Source: Syngnathus acus (taxonomy: Eukaryota > Chordata > Actinopteri > Syngnathiformes > Syngnathidae). Taken from it: DNA of 64,000 nt. The notes beneath the pieces are model-generated. The model was not told where the DNA came from. It worked only from the letters and a program-made list of their open reading frames with translations, and made no database searches. Below, piece by piece: positions 1 through 47,482 of the stretch (position 1 is the stretch's first letter; every line of letters starts with the position of its first letter). The DNA is taken from assembly GCF_901709675.1 (NCBI RefSeq), contig NC_051090.1:1113342-1177341 (forward strand), written 5' to 3'. The translations under genes were made by a program, and so were the position numbers.

Positions 1-109
1 GGAGGCTGCGATGTTCATCTGACTTGAGGGGGGGTTCCTCTGCTTGGTTTGTCTCGCTTCGATGCACTCACCAATGTCGTGCTAGTGCCTCCCCCTCCTC
101 CCATTGACC

Positions 110-433
<324 letters not shown>

Positions 434-725
434 GCATGTTCATCCCTCCTCCACTTTCCCCCAAAACTTAGTTTGCCAGCCCAAGCAACACGTTCCATGC
501 AGAACACATGATTTGACAGAAAGTGAAGAAAAGGGGAGGGGGGAGTGATGTGCTTCTGATTGGCATGTGCTATAATTCTGTATATGGAGGGAACAAAAAT
601 GTTTTCTTCTTCTGTAGGATACTGTCCTATATTTTTCCCCCAGATAACTTTGGGAGGAAAAACAATCCGCGCAAATGCTGCAGGTATCAATCAAGCTTCA
701 CCTGTATTATGAAGGCAGCCATTGT

Positions 726-817
726 GAGGAAGGAAGGAAGGAAGGAAGGAAGGAAGGAAGGAAGGAAGGAAGGAAGGAAGGAAGGAAGGAAGGAAGGAAG
801 GAAGGAAGGAAGGAAGG
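726..817. repeat. (GGAA)n microsatellite, about 92 bp
   Basis: More than 20 tandem GGAA units without interruption. Polypurine; also repeated ETS-core sequence. Confidence 0.97.
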
Positions 818-2392
818 TGTGCCACAGTGTGACAATGAATGGCGCTCACATTTTAGGGAACGTGAATGCGCAGCATCTTATCACCAGCTCTATTATCAGT
901 TTCTCCACGCCCGCCCGCCCGCCCTCCTTGTCTTCAATTCTGTTGTTGTGCTTCTGACAGCCAGCCTGGAAGACTCATTAGTCCCATCACTGGGCACATC
1001 CCATGTTCGACGGCGTGGAGGCTTATTTTCAGCCAAGATGGTGGAGAGAAAAAAAAGGACGAAGGAGATGAGAGATAATTGCATCCTTTTCCAATTTAGC
1101 TGACATCAACCCACTGATATCTGTTTGTGCCGCGTGTCCCAAAAATGAGAACACCCAAACACCATGGCAACAACATCAGGGAGACAGTATGCGGCTGGCT
1201 CTTTTCAGGAGGGAGGGAGGGAAGGAGGGAGGGAGGCGAGAGGGAGGATAGGTTTCCCTCTTTCCTTTGCAGGCAGACATGTGCTCTAGCTGCTGAGCTG
1301 TCACGAGGACACACCACACACATGGCCTCAGCTCACATCCAAGCCATACAAAGTCAAAAAGGTCTCTGGCTCACTTCCATGTCCATTTCTCTACTGCCCG
1401 CCTGCCACTTGCCAACAATCGCTGTCTGGTTGCCTCACGGGCACAATCGATGAGCTGTCCTGGACGCATGCCGCATTGTATAAGGCTCCATCGGGCCACC
1501 TGACTGGAATATAGCCTTACGTGAGGGCCAGTATGGATGCAATGCACTCCACAATATCTGCAAGGTTTTTGCAGGGATACCCTCCTGCTAAATAGTTTGA
1601 TTTCAATCCATGGGAAGCTCCCTTTTGGCTGAAGATGTGTGCGGATGCATATAGGTGATAAAGACGAGCAGGCAAATCAAAGCCTACCCTGAGAGGATTC
1701 CAGATTAGGGAAAGAATTCAGAAAGAAAGAAGCAAGAGCTGGCAAATAGGGATAAAGTGCGAGAGAGTGCTTTCTATATAATGCTGCAGTGCAGAATATA
1801 TCAAGAAAGGCAAAATGACTGATGATGTCTCTCTGCAGTGTGGTGAAGAGCTGCGCTTCCTTCCCCACAGGCTGAAAGAAATTCCCGAGTGCACAAACAG
1901 ACAGAGGCAGTTATCTGCGCCGACCAATGCTCACGTCTGACGTTTATGTTTTAGCACCACTGTAACTTCTATTGGCCATATGACAAAAACAATATCAGTC
2001 GCTTACAGCTCATTAGTCAACTCTCTCTTTTTTTGGGATAAATGCTTGATCGATTTTTTTCAATCGTGCATGAAATGTGATGTTCTAATTGCTTATCATG
2101 TCTGTCATTTTTCTGCTGCCTTCCCGAGTGTCGCTATTGCTCTACAAGCACATCTTCCCTCTGTCTCCCTTTTCCCCTTGATTAAGAAAGCTGCTGCAAG
2201 GTGAAGGGAGCCTGTGGCATTTCAGTGAGAGTAGAAGGGAAAAAAAAAAACACACTATGCTCCTCCATTCAGATATGATCCCATTGGACAGCTCAATGTG
2301 GAGGCCAGCCAGGCGCACAGGTAGTTGCGAGGGGGACGTGGAGTCTCCCTCCCTCCCTTCAACGTGACACTTTCTCTTTGCCCGTCTGTCTA

Positions 2393-2500
2393 TCCGTCCG
2401 TCCGTCCGTCTACCAACTAACCACGCACATGCCCAAATGCAAGATCAGTCTGTCCGCCCATCCATCCAAATCATCCATCCATCCATCCATCCATCCAACA
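2393..2500. repeat. TCCG and ATCC short tandem repeats
   Basis: TCCG units at 2393-2410 and ATCC units at 2471-2497, separated by unique sequence. Confidence 0.9.
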
Positions 2501-3353
2501 TCTCCTTAACGATACAAATCAAAACGTCCACTAGTGGGCGCTCCGTGTTAAGGCTGCTGTAGGCCGGGACTGACTGACCTTTCTAACCTTGCATCCTTAC
2601 ACATCTCCCAATTTAGAGACTATCAAAATGACAGACACGTAAAATTTTAGATTAAAGTGGAGAATTTAATCTCAGATAATATCTCAACTCCTGTCACTGT
2701 CTTTTAGACACGACTTGTTTTTCATGTTAAGATTACGCCTATGGCGTATACAATCATCACAGCACTTCCAATTCAGTTTTGGTGTCTTCTTAAGCAAATG
2801 TGCTGCAAGCAAGTCAAATCAGTTAAGGCACTTACAAGTGGCAATAATATCATTTGTGTGGCTGGACCTTCATTTTCTCAAGTAGAACACTTGCAGATAA
2901 AACAGGAGGGCAAACAAAGAAAGAAGGTGGTCCAACACCTTTTGGGGGGTTTGGAAGACCCTAAGAATAGTCGTGTAGTGAAAAGCCTGCACCTGAGTTG
3001 TATCAAATTTGAAAAGCAGTAAATGGAACAGAACAATTTGCCAAAAAGTAAATAATTGATTCATCAATACCCAATACAGTCCAAAAAAAAAAAATCTTTA
3101 AAAGCTTTTCCCCATGGGTGGATGTAAAGTATATTCGAATGTGTGGCCAAATCACAAGTTCACTTCATTATCATGCAATATTCACATCCAAGTTTTGTGA
3201 ACAACCAAGCTATGAAACTATCAATTTCATGACTATGGGCTATACTTATGAAACTCACTAAACTTAGACTTAAGCACAGCATGTGAAGGCAGCACAAGTG
3301 AAATCCACAGAAAGGAAAAAAAAAAGCGCCAAAAGTGTTGAGGGGAAACTCAC

Positions 3354-3416
3354 CTTTCTCCAGCCATTCAGCTTCCCTAACTTCCTCTCTTTCTTGTCAA
3401 AATAGCAGGCTCCCAT
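3354..3416 (-). CDS. candidate pde4b super-short-isoform first exon
   Basis: An ATG at 3414-3416 opens 21 codons (MGACYFDKKERK, then a basic end with NGWRK) to donor AGAAAG|gtgag in phase 0. In mammals the super-short PDE4 forms (PDE4A1, PDE4D6) start from exons placed between the first UCR2 exon and the FKRML exon, and join FKRML in phase 0. This exon is in that place and phase. I do not recognise the peptide itself. Upstream are promoter-like signals and two minimal uORFs. It could instead belong to an unrelated transcript. Confidence 0.45.
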
Positions 3417-3660
3417 GTTGCCGTTGAGTTTCGAGCAGCCGTTGGTTCAAGTGGCTCAATCTGACTAGAGCATGAGTAAAAGAACCAAGCGTGGCGTGGA
3501 CTCTCTGACGCTGGGAAATGCTACAGCTCCAATGACTCACTAGGGACTGCGAGGTCTGACTAGGCTTTACCTCATTCGCCGTCTCTTTATGCGTGTGTGT
3601 GAGAGAGCCAGACCTCTGCCCGACCCAAACACACTCCCCTCGCGAGTGTAGTCCCGCCTC
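3417..3660 (-). promoter_or_regulatory. promoter-like region upstream of the super-short exon candidate
   Basis: On the minus strand this holds, in order towards the ATG, a GGCGGGAC Sp1-like site, a CATAAAGA TATA-like box near 3585-3592, and a TGAGTCA AP-1 site near 3534-3540. It is richer in CpG than the surrounding intron. Two minimal upstream ORFs (ATGCTCTAG, ATGAGGTAA) precede the ATG. Function is inferred. Confidence 0.35.
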
Positions 3661-5377
3661 AGGACTGTTGTCTGTCCATCATCCCATTTGCTGTTGTACC
3701 CTCCTGCAGCTGACACACTCAATTGGGACCATCATTCTGATAGCAAGAAAACATTTTTGGGATTGACTCTTCTTCAAAGATGCCTTTACATTTGGAAGAG
3801 ACACTCACTCCAACCAAGCAATTGAAAGGACATTTCAATGCAAAATAAGACAACAACGGGCTGGGGGAAAAAAGGCAGCCAAGTCAATCCCAAAAATAGG
3901 TTGATGCAAAAAAATGCTTTTGCCCCAGGGCACAATTGGATTCAGTCTACACAATCAACCAAAAGAAAAAACCCGCTCTATTTGTGGAAAGCTGACAAGA
4001 TTTTTCATGTTAGGGGCTTGCCACAATGATTAGACGTTGGCATAGTCTATGCATCCCACACATTTTGATGGGAGTTTGGTAATGGCTGAGAATTGGGGTC
4101 TAGCATATCCACTAGGATGTTTGTTTTTTTGTCGAGTAGATATCATATTAAGGTGTGCGAACAATTTGTAGGATGTTAAATTTAGCTTAGCACAAGTTGA
4201 GACACATCTGTTGTCAACATGCAAGCAGCAGAGAGAACTCCAGTTGCCATTTTTAGAACTTGTGACTTGCTTGCCAAAAACCTGCCAAGACTGACTTTCT
4301 ATGACACTTTGCAAAGTTTATTAGCGACGATGTGCAAAGATTCTGTGACACTGCAGTTTTTCCATGGTAAAAACAAGAGGTCGTGAGGGGCATTTTGCCT
4401 GACGGGTAGGAATTAAAGCAGGTCAGATGTAAGCCGAGTAGAAGTTGTGTAATTTTTAGTTTCAAGTAGAAACAAAGGAAGACGGGGAATGTCTCGGCGT
4501 TACTATATTTCCATAAACGGATGTGTTGCTTATCAGCTTGTTGGATCCACACGAGCTTACGTGCTGGGATGCAGCATGGCAGTTCCAAGTCCCACATCAA
4601 CAACAACCACATAGTGGTATACCTGAAATATTGCCTACGGAAACAGAACTGTTATGCACGACAGAGTTTTATTTGGATCAGATTGTGAAAGTGTTAAAAC
4701 CAGAAAAAAAATAATGACAAAATTGTCTTCCCGTTTAAGGAATTAAGAAAATAATTTGAACAATACAAAAGGACACCACTACTGGTGTATCAACAGTTTG
4801 AAAGTCTGGGTCTGTGTTTGTCTAAAAATGCTTCCACAAACGTTTGCTCATTTAAATATTAATAGCGTTCATGTTTCACCTTGTGATTAAATAACTGTGA
4901 TGTAATATATTGCATAAAAAAACAAGTTGAACAGGTTGTCTGCTGAATTTAGGTGACCACAGAAAGAGCGATAGAAATGTTGAAAAGGATAGCTAACTAT
5001 TAGCTTAGTTACAGTTGCAGCCTTTCCCAAAAGTGTCAAACTCAAAAGTGAGTCATGTCTTCCATCTTATTTGATTGGATTTCTTCAGAAAACCCTCATA
5101 AACACAAAAGCACAGATGGAAACGACTGACATCAAGTTTGAAAGACCTTCTGGTGTACTCTGAAAAGACTGTGACGGTGGAGATGAACTGGAGGCTTATT
5201 TCAATAACATTTGGCTCCTTTTGGGTGATGGACTTGTAAAAGATGCTCAATTCCAAATGTGTGTGCAACAAATGAATTTTTTTTGTTCAATATTTTCCTT
5301 CATGGCAGGAAAACATGGCAGATATTTTCTTGAGCGAAAACCTTAAGCTGAATGCAAAAGGAGCAAAGTTGCCCTAC

Positions 5378-40226
<34,849 letters not shown>

Positions 40227-40232
40227 CTTTCC

Positions 40233-40259
40233 TCACTGTCTAGCAAGGTGTCCTCGCAT
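40233..40259 (-). promoter_or_regulatory. uORF in the PDE4B1-type 5'UTR
   Basis: An ATG at 40257-40259 opens eight codons and ends in TGA at 40233-40235, seven bases before the main ATG. So short a gap should give poor reinitiation, so the uORF could lower translation of the long isoform. Seen in sequence; the effect is inferred. Confidence 0.4.
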
Positions 40260-41965
40260 AAACACCTGCAAAACAAATAGAAAAACACAGTTAAGGAAAA
40301 TATGATGCTAATCACATGGCATGTCAGAGAGAGCGAGAGAAGAAAGATGGTACAGTACAAATTGTGATGACGCCATACAAATGCTTATCCAGTACAGTGC
40401 AAAAAATGAACATGAGATTTACTGTTGCAAATGGAAGGCTCTTAAAAATGTGTTTTGGTGGGCACGCTCAAACAATACCATCTTGACCATATTCCCGGTG
40501 ACTGTTTTAATCACAGGCAAATTAGTTGGATTCTTTTCTCGCTGTCATCTCCATTCTCAGAATGAATCAGCAAGCTAATGAGACCTGACGCAGACTTAAT
40601 GGTTTTAGTCATTAGACGGCACATATCCTACCATCTTATGATTTTTTTGTAACTCAATGAATGAAGAACAGATTTAATCATTTTCATCCATGGTGATCTG
40701 AAAGGACGGCAAGGCGTTGAAAAAAACACTCAAATGATAAAATACGCTTTCATTTTATGCAAATAACCGCGTTAGGGCACTCGGGGTTCTCACTGACTAT
40801 TTGTTTTAACAGGATGAAATTAGTCCCAGAATGTGATTTTGCTTCCCCTCACTTTCAATCTGTCATTTGGACATGGAGAGCATGGCACCCTGTCACATTT
40901 CAGCTCCGGTCGGTCTGTGCTGCATGTCAAGGTCGCTCACATGCATCAATAGAGACGAAGTTGTGAATCGGTTTAATGGAGTGAAGATAACAAGCGCAGC
41001 CCACGCATCCTTTTGACTGACTGGCCCAGTGGGACAGGATATTTAAAAAAAATAAAAATGGGTCTTCAGTATGGTGCAGGTAACATAACCACTGTAAATG
41101 TCACAGTTGCTAGGCAATACATGAAAATAGTTGTCATGTCAAACGTCATGATTTTTTCCATTCAGCTTCAACAGCAGGGAATCTTAGTAGCCGACCGATC
41201 ACAGTGTGTACCGCAAGTATGAAGTCATCCATAATGTCACTGGCCGTATAGATAAGCCTTTCATGCATACGCTTACCCTTTGCTGCTTTACTGTTTGCAG
41301 TCAACACACTTGCAGCCCTCAGGCTACAATTTCAGGATACAACAGCTTCACTCGTGTAGATAACATCGAAAATAAAAATGACAATACATCAATGACATAC
41401 AGCATGTATGGTAAACCAATCATTTCATTCAGCAATTTCAATGAGTGCCCTACAATGGGTAAATTGCCATTTAGCATACAAAGCACCAGATGCTACCAAT
41501 ATTTATGAATAAAGCATTTCGATGAAGTTCAACAGATAAATGCTGACATGCAGATGGCATTTAACAAGGTCAAATTTAAAAGAGTGTCAAAATTGCCACA
41601 GCTACACTCAACAACCCTTCAACTGGAAAATGACATTCATAATACACACGGGAAAAAACTATCCTGCTAATCACTCGCCTATATCGCCTCTGTAGGCCGC
41701 CCACGTTGGAAAAAGGGAGAATGAACAAGTTAAAAATCATATGCATTGCTTTGTTTTCCGTTGGCCACACTATATTGAAGAGAATCATTTTCCTGACTAA
41801 AAGGTTAACTCATTTGCATTTCATTATTTCACCATCCTCTGACCTACATTGCAAAGAAACAAATAGACATTTCTGTTACGTGTACATCTTTGCTCAGTCA
41901 ACATAAAAAAAAGATTTTTTTTAAACCAGTAGATTCTAATCACTGGCACATACACTAATGTTTTG

Positions 41966-42013
41966 TGCATGTGGATAAGCGGCAGAAAAAAATGGATGGG
42001 CGGATGGATGGAT
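41966..42013 (+). repeat. LINE-3'-end-like tail with ATGG repeat
   Basis: GGATAAGCGGCAGAAAA followed by an ATGG/GGCGG tandem resembles the 3' ends of fish L2-type LINEs, which often seed ATGG microsatellites. No LINE coding sequence is seen beside it. Confidence 0.3.
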
Positions 42014-43027
42014 TTGACGACACCACTGTATTTGCATTGTATTATTTTGGATGCATTTTGTATCAATTGTACACATTCATATTGATTGACGCTTGTGATT
42101 CCATCTAACGCGCACACACACACACAAAGTGGCATTTGACAAAGCAAAGCCTCGCACGTTTGTCGCCACGTAAACATGGAAGATAAGCACTTGTGCATGC
42201 CATTTTCACACGCAGCCTTCATCGTTAGCAGAGGATTATGTGCATGTGATCAACCTACATTTCAAACAATCATCAGACTGCTGTTGCTTCTAAATCCATG
42301 CCATTCAAATCGGGCTCCAAGCCTGCAGCTCGACTTCCATAAACATTGCAGTTGCAAATTGGTTGTGATAGATGACTTCATCAGGAAAAGTAAAAATACT
42401 AAATGAAAAATCAGGAAATGCAAAACCTGTTAATGTTAACTAAAAATTAGAAATAAAATAAAATGTCACACACACTTCATACACCCTAAAAAAGAAGTTT
42501 AGAAGGAACATATGACCGAATACTGTTTATCAAAATGAAATGATCTGAGAGAGATAGCTAACAGAACTCAGCCCTTTATCATAAAATGTGCCTTGACTAT
42601 CAGTGATACGATTACAATTTCCTGTGGAGCACCCAGTTTGCATTCGTGGCCACAATTCAGTCAAAAATGAATGCATGCGCGCGCACACATTTGTCTCTAC
42701 ATGAAATGTCAATTCCACTTAGCCTGCAGAAATGTAGGCATGACCAAGCAGAAAGTGAAAGGCCAATAGGCATCACGCAAGGTGGACATTGGTTGCGTCT
42801 GTTGGAACTCCGTGTCATCCAAGCCATCACCTGATTCAATCATTGTTCAACAAAAACGTTACAATAAAGAGTAAATAAGATACTTGTATTCGTTATACTT
42901 CTTAATTTTTTCATGTTTATTGTTTGGATTTCTTTTCCTTCATACTTATTTGCACTGGAAAGGGAGAAGCTCTCCAATTTCATGATACAATTGCATTGTA
43001 AATTGACAATAAAAGGCCATTCTATAT

Positions 43028-43195
43028 AAATCATGCACAGATGAGGAATCCGGATCCACAAGTCCTTGCCACACTTTGGCTTTAGCCACAGGTGCTTCCA
43101 CTGACAGGTAGAAGAGTAGAAGCACCCGTGTTAAAAGCCAAACCGTTTTTTTTTTTTATACTCTTTGGACCCGGATTCCTCATCTCTGATTTATT
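43028..43195. mobile_element. palindromic MITE-like element or long hairpin
   Basis: Left arm CAGATGAGGAATCCGG (43038-43053) pairs with CCGGATTCCTCATCTCTG (43171-43188). Inner arms at 43075-43101 and 43117-43144 also pair (TTTGGCTTT...GGTGCTTC against GAAGCACC...AAAGCCAAA), leaving a loop of about 15 bases. Nearly the whole 168 bases fold back, with a poly-T insertion in one arm. It lies in pde4b intron 1. Confidence 0.6.
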
Positions 43196-43704
43196 ATCAT
43201 TGTGTACGCACAATGCCTCATGCATTGTGATTGAAATCACAGGTTTTAACAACTACAAATATATTGTGAAGAAAAATTGGAACTCAGAGGTATATTTTGT
43301 GGCAAAATGAAAGAAGAAAGATAATGGAGACACACTTAAGTGACTTCGTGCCCGCTACCCCCAAAAAGAATTGTTTGTTTATGAACAGCCATTGTGCTAC
43401 ATAGTTTTTTGGACATCTTCACCAAAACACGCTAACCCAAAATATTTAAACGTAGCATTAAATGTATAATGCAAAACATTTTCGGCATCAATCAATAGAG
43501 TGCATGGCTTTCCGGACAAAGCTCCGTTTGACAGTAAATATACGCGCGCGCGCGTGCACAAATTTCTTTTCAAATGTATTCCCGTGCAACTTTTTCAAAT
43601 GATTTGTATTTTGAAAGGTTGAACTATTGAATTAGCAAGGCTTTTTTGGAAACAACAAATGGTTATGCAATTTACTAAGCGGACACAAAGCGAGTGTTGC
43701 TTAC

Positions 43705-43918
43705 CTCAGTTGAGCCTGCTCCACACGTGGGGACAAAGGGAATCCCGGTGCTTTGACGATTTGTTTTGTTTTATTTACACGGTGAGGAGCATCTTAGTTA
43801 CCGTAGCCTTCACGTCTTTGATCCCTTGATGATTGCGCCATCCTCTTTGTACTTGACAGCTTGCTACCTCAACAGCGGGCTGGCTGGCTGGCTGATCCGT
43901 GCGTGCGCTTCGATCCAC
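43705..43918 (-). other. pde4b: pde4b non-coding first exon (PDE4B1-type transcript)
   Basis: The lower edge is set by a good donor (CTGAG|gtaagc, minus strand). The upper edge is estimated at about 30 bases below a TATA-like box at 43944-43952. The only ATG-led frames inside are short and closed, so the exon reads as 5'UTR. It would splice to the acceptor at 40265. This is inferred from signals; no transcript was seen. Confidence 0.55.
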
Positions 43919-43943
43919 TTCTTCTGGGCTTCGCTGCCACTTC

Positions 43944-44110
43944 TTATATAAACACCAATATTCCGCAAAAGAGCGTCAACGACAAATCGTGAACCCCAGT
44001 TGAAAGTTGTCCCGTGCAAACACGGAGCTCCATCAGCGTGAGTTTCCCTCCCTCCTGTATCCGCCCCCCTCCCTCCCTCCCTCCCTCTCTCTCTCCTCCG
44101 CTGCGTGGAC
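43944..44110 (-). promoter_or_regulatory. pde4b: putative pde4b upstream promoter (TATA plus polypurine/Sp1-like stretch)
   Basis: On the minus strand a TATATAAG box (43944-43952) lies just upstream of the proposed first exon. It is preceded at 44046-44098 by a GGGA-rich polypurine tract with a GGGGCGG Sp1-like site. The spacing fits a TATA promoter. The start site is inferred. Confidence 0.5.
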
Positions 44111-45109
44111 CAATTGAGAGACTTGAAGGCTCAGGTTGGTGGGACAACGACATGTGTCAGTCAGCTGAAGGATAACAACACTCTGGTCCTACGAGAGCCT
44201 GTTTTGCATGCAACACACCCGCTTGAAATAATCAGCAGGCTCAGAAAACAATGGTGATCATTTCAGGTGCGTTGCATGGAAAACAGGCGGGGCATTTCCA
44301 TATATGGCTCCCCTAGGACTTGATAAAAAACTGCAGGAGTAAATGGAATGATGAGAAATCGGCCAATAACAAAGATGCAGGCTTTGGAATGGCGGGACCA
44401 TACAGAAACTGCATTCATGTCAAAAGTTTCTTGTTTACCTGCCGGCTGATTCCAAACACCTGTGGCAAAAGACAAACTGTGGGTGGCAGCATGTTCCATT
44501 TCTGGACCTGGATTTGGGTGTCATACTGAAGTCCTATTCGGAATTAGCAGAAGAAGTAAGATAGTAAAACAAATGTTGTGGCGAAGGTAAACAACATAAA
44601 GGCTTAAATGACAGAAAGAAAGAGGTCACTTTGCTTTCATTCAAGGTAGGGCTATTGTCATGGTGATGAGGAGGGAGATGAGCCAAAGTGCCCGCTGATT
44701 GCACTATATTTGGAGAGAAAAGGAAGTAGGCTCACATCAACAATCACATCTGATGGGAGGCCAGGCACTCAACGTTTGATTACATACATATATATCCTCT
44801 GCAATACAATGTTTTCCATTGTCAAATGACTGCTTGTCCATTTTCTCTAGCTTGTAAACATCTGAGATGACAGCAGAAGTGTTGCTGTGGTGAGGCAGAT
44901 GAGGAAGATTAGGATGGCCATCTGTTGATAAACAGCTCCGATGAGGCCGGCCGGCAGCTGACACATCTCCGCCAAAATATTGGGGATTTACGTGTCTCAA
45001 TGGGGAAAGATAAACCGGCAGATCAGAGCTCAGTGGAAAAATACCTCATTTAGTGTCATCAATGTGAAAGAGCAAAGAGAGTTGAGCAGCATTGAAGCTG
45101 ATTATAAGG

Positions 45110-45145
<36 letters not shown>

Positions 45146-45155
45146 CTTGCTTGCT
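45110..45155. repeat. (CTGC)n microsatellite
   Basis: About ten CTGC units, the last two changed to TTGC. It lies in the pde4b-senp5 intergenic region. Confidence 0.93.
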
Positions 45156-46054
45156 CGGTGATGTCAGGGGAAATAGCAGAAAGACGGACCACGCTGCTTG
45201 AATGAATAAATCACTGATGATGAATTCATATTTGGGTAGATTGGGCGATTTGCATTTCCAAAGCAGCAAATCATTAGCGTGGTTAGTCTTCCCGTAAATG
45301 AATATTTAATAACACAAAGGTAGTTTGAGTGAATCAGTGACTTTAGAAGTCTGCATCACACTGGTGGCCCTTCACATTAATTCGTACCCCAGAGGTAGTC
45401 TATGTTAAGAAAAGGTCGGTGACCCTTGGTATGAAGAGACAATATTTTAGAAAAAGAAAAAAAAAGAATAAACAGCTACCTCTCGTGGCCACTGTTGGTA
45501 GTGCAGTAATGCTGAGAAATGTGGCTCAGAAGAAATCCAGTAAATGACAAGAGAAAACCTGAATTGAGCATTACAAAAATATTCTTTTTGTAACTATAAA
45601 TTTCATTTGGAATTATAATTTGTCTATTTTAATTGACTTATAAGAACACTTTATATTTTTGAATTTTAGTTCCTCACAGTTCAAGTTACTGAGATTACTC
45701 AAAACATGGATTCATTTTGAATGTTCATTCACTTGAGAACCCACAGGATTTTTCAATAGTATGCAAAAAAATATATGCTCTGTCACATCAAGGTACATTT
45801 TTTAATATAATCATAATAATTGTGAATGATATAACATGGGTATTTCTGCTCACAAATTTCCTGCATCAATGACTACAGCAAACTACTTCATGACTTGAGG
45901 GAACACTAGAAGTTATTTGTGAAGACATTTTGCTAGCACCTCTGCTGAAAAACGGGGTGGTGGGCTTGCGAGTGTGGCGTCTTTGAGGCACCATAGTGCA
46001 TGTGCTTCAAAATGCACACGCTTCAAACTCAAGTCGTTACATTCTATCAGTTCA

Positions 46055-46068
46055 CCACTAGATGGCGA
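46055..46068 (+). promoter_or_regulatory. CTCF-like motif in the intergenic region
   Basis: CCACTAGATGGCGA matches the core CCASYAGRKGGCRS at 13 of 14 positions. It lies between the 5' end of pde4b and the 3' end of senp5, a plausible place for an insulator. Binding is not shown. Confidence 0.4.
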
Positions 46069-47371
46069 CAGAAAAATACACATTGTCCCTTTAAATAGTT
46101 GATTTGATGTGTTGTGAAGATCAGATGACCACTAAAATAACAAATAGTTGAAATAAATAAAATAAAACAACTCACCAACTAGAGTTGAGTATTTATCTGG
46201 AACGTTTCATCTGATTAAAAAAGAAAAAAAAACATGCCGGTGGGTTATGAGCTCAAGTACAGGTAAAACAATCCAGTCACTGCATGTATGTTGTTGCGTC
46301 AATGTTACCTTATCAAAGATATACAAGAGCAATACAAAGAGAAAAGCATCACGTGGGCAGCAGTCTTGAAGTAAAAAACAAAACAAAACAAAGATTCTCC
46401 TGTGGTGTTTAACGAAACCAAGCAATTATAGGAGCTCAATTCTCCAAGTCCGCTCAACAGGATACAACAGTAACAGCGAGATGGAAAAGACGCCCAGGAA
46501 CGAAGAAGCGAGGTCCACTTGTTTGTCAATGGCAGGTAACCGAGGAAGTACGTCTTTATCAAGCGCCATCGATGCGTCTACACAAACATCTTCAAGTTCA
46601 ACTTCTAGGCTAACACAACTGTGGCCTTCACATGGACAGCTTTATCTGCACATCTAACAATGACAACGTATATATTAATTCAAACGCGTGAATGTTTTTG
46701 CAAATCAACGTTTTGCTAGCTGAACATTCTGGTAGAGGCAAAATAAGATTTGGGGGGTGCAGGGGGACGGATGAAGAAGCAACTATTTGGTTTCGCAGGA
46801 TAAAGACATGATGCTCAAAACCAAGTTAACTCTGGAACCCTTTCTTGGGGGCCACAGCCAAAATGAGCCAAGTCACAACCCTGCAGGGAAGGAAGGAAGG
46901 AAGGATACCCAGGCGGTACATTCGCTTGTTATTCTAAACTCCAAAGTATAAGCTTCGATATCCGTGCAAATGTTAGCAGTCCAAAACAGAAATCAAGTTT
47001 GAGGTGAACACCTCCGTCCTTGATTTACACGTTGGATAACGCAAACATGAGTCCTGCATAATATATGCACTTTAAAATGTTTAAAATGGCCATTGGTTTT
47101 GGTCCGAGCGGGGAGGTGTCCAAGGGAGAGATCCTGTCCTCGAGAGTTGCAGGTTTCGATCGACTGGCCATGTTAAATGCAAAAAAAGGAAAGGCAACGT
47201 GAAACGTACGAGTCCAGCATCAGTAGGGAGCCACGTCAGTAGTTCTTTCCGAGTCGTACCAGAGCAATCTGCAGGCGGCCCAGTCGCTTGTTAACGTTGC
47301 GTAACAGATGCACCGATCCGTCCGGGAAGCACGGCGGACTTGTGTACGGAAATAGGCGAGTGATCGCACTT

Positions 47372-47482
47372 TTAAGAGTTGAGGTGTCTGTCGCACAGCT
47401 CCTTATAGATTCGTTTGCGGATGCGAGGCATGTCGTCTTGACTGAACAACAGAGGCTTCTTCAGCGAGAGACAACGGCAGTA
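47372..47482 (-). CDS. senp5: senp5 last coding exon
   Basis: Acceptor cttccgccag; encodes YCRCLSLKKPLLFSQDDMPR and then IRKRIYKELCDRHLNS before TAA (47372-47374). The C-terminus matches the SENP3/SENP5 end in length and sequence. The 3'UTR runs to lower coordinates; I found no convincing AATAAA on the minus strand. Confidence 0.95.
   Translation of the reverse strand, partial: YCRCLSLKKPLLFSQDDMPRIRKRIYKELCDRHLNS

Larger units (their letters stand above)
43920..47371. other. pde4b-senp5 intergenic region
   Basis: Contains the pde4b upstream promoter at its left end, a CTGC repeat, a CTCF-like motif at 46055-46068 and, at the right end, the senp5 3'UTR. No further gene is supported. Confidence 0.6.

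Noticed and set aside
4030-4612. Two overlapping minus-strand frames of 94 and 119 codons
   Set aside because: No domain or splice context was recognised; the composition resembles the surrounding intron.
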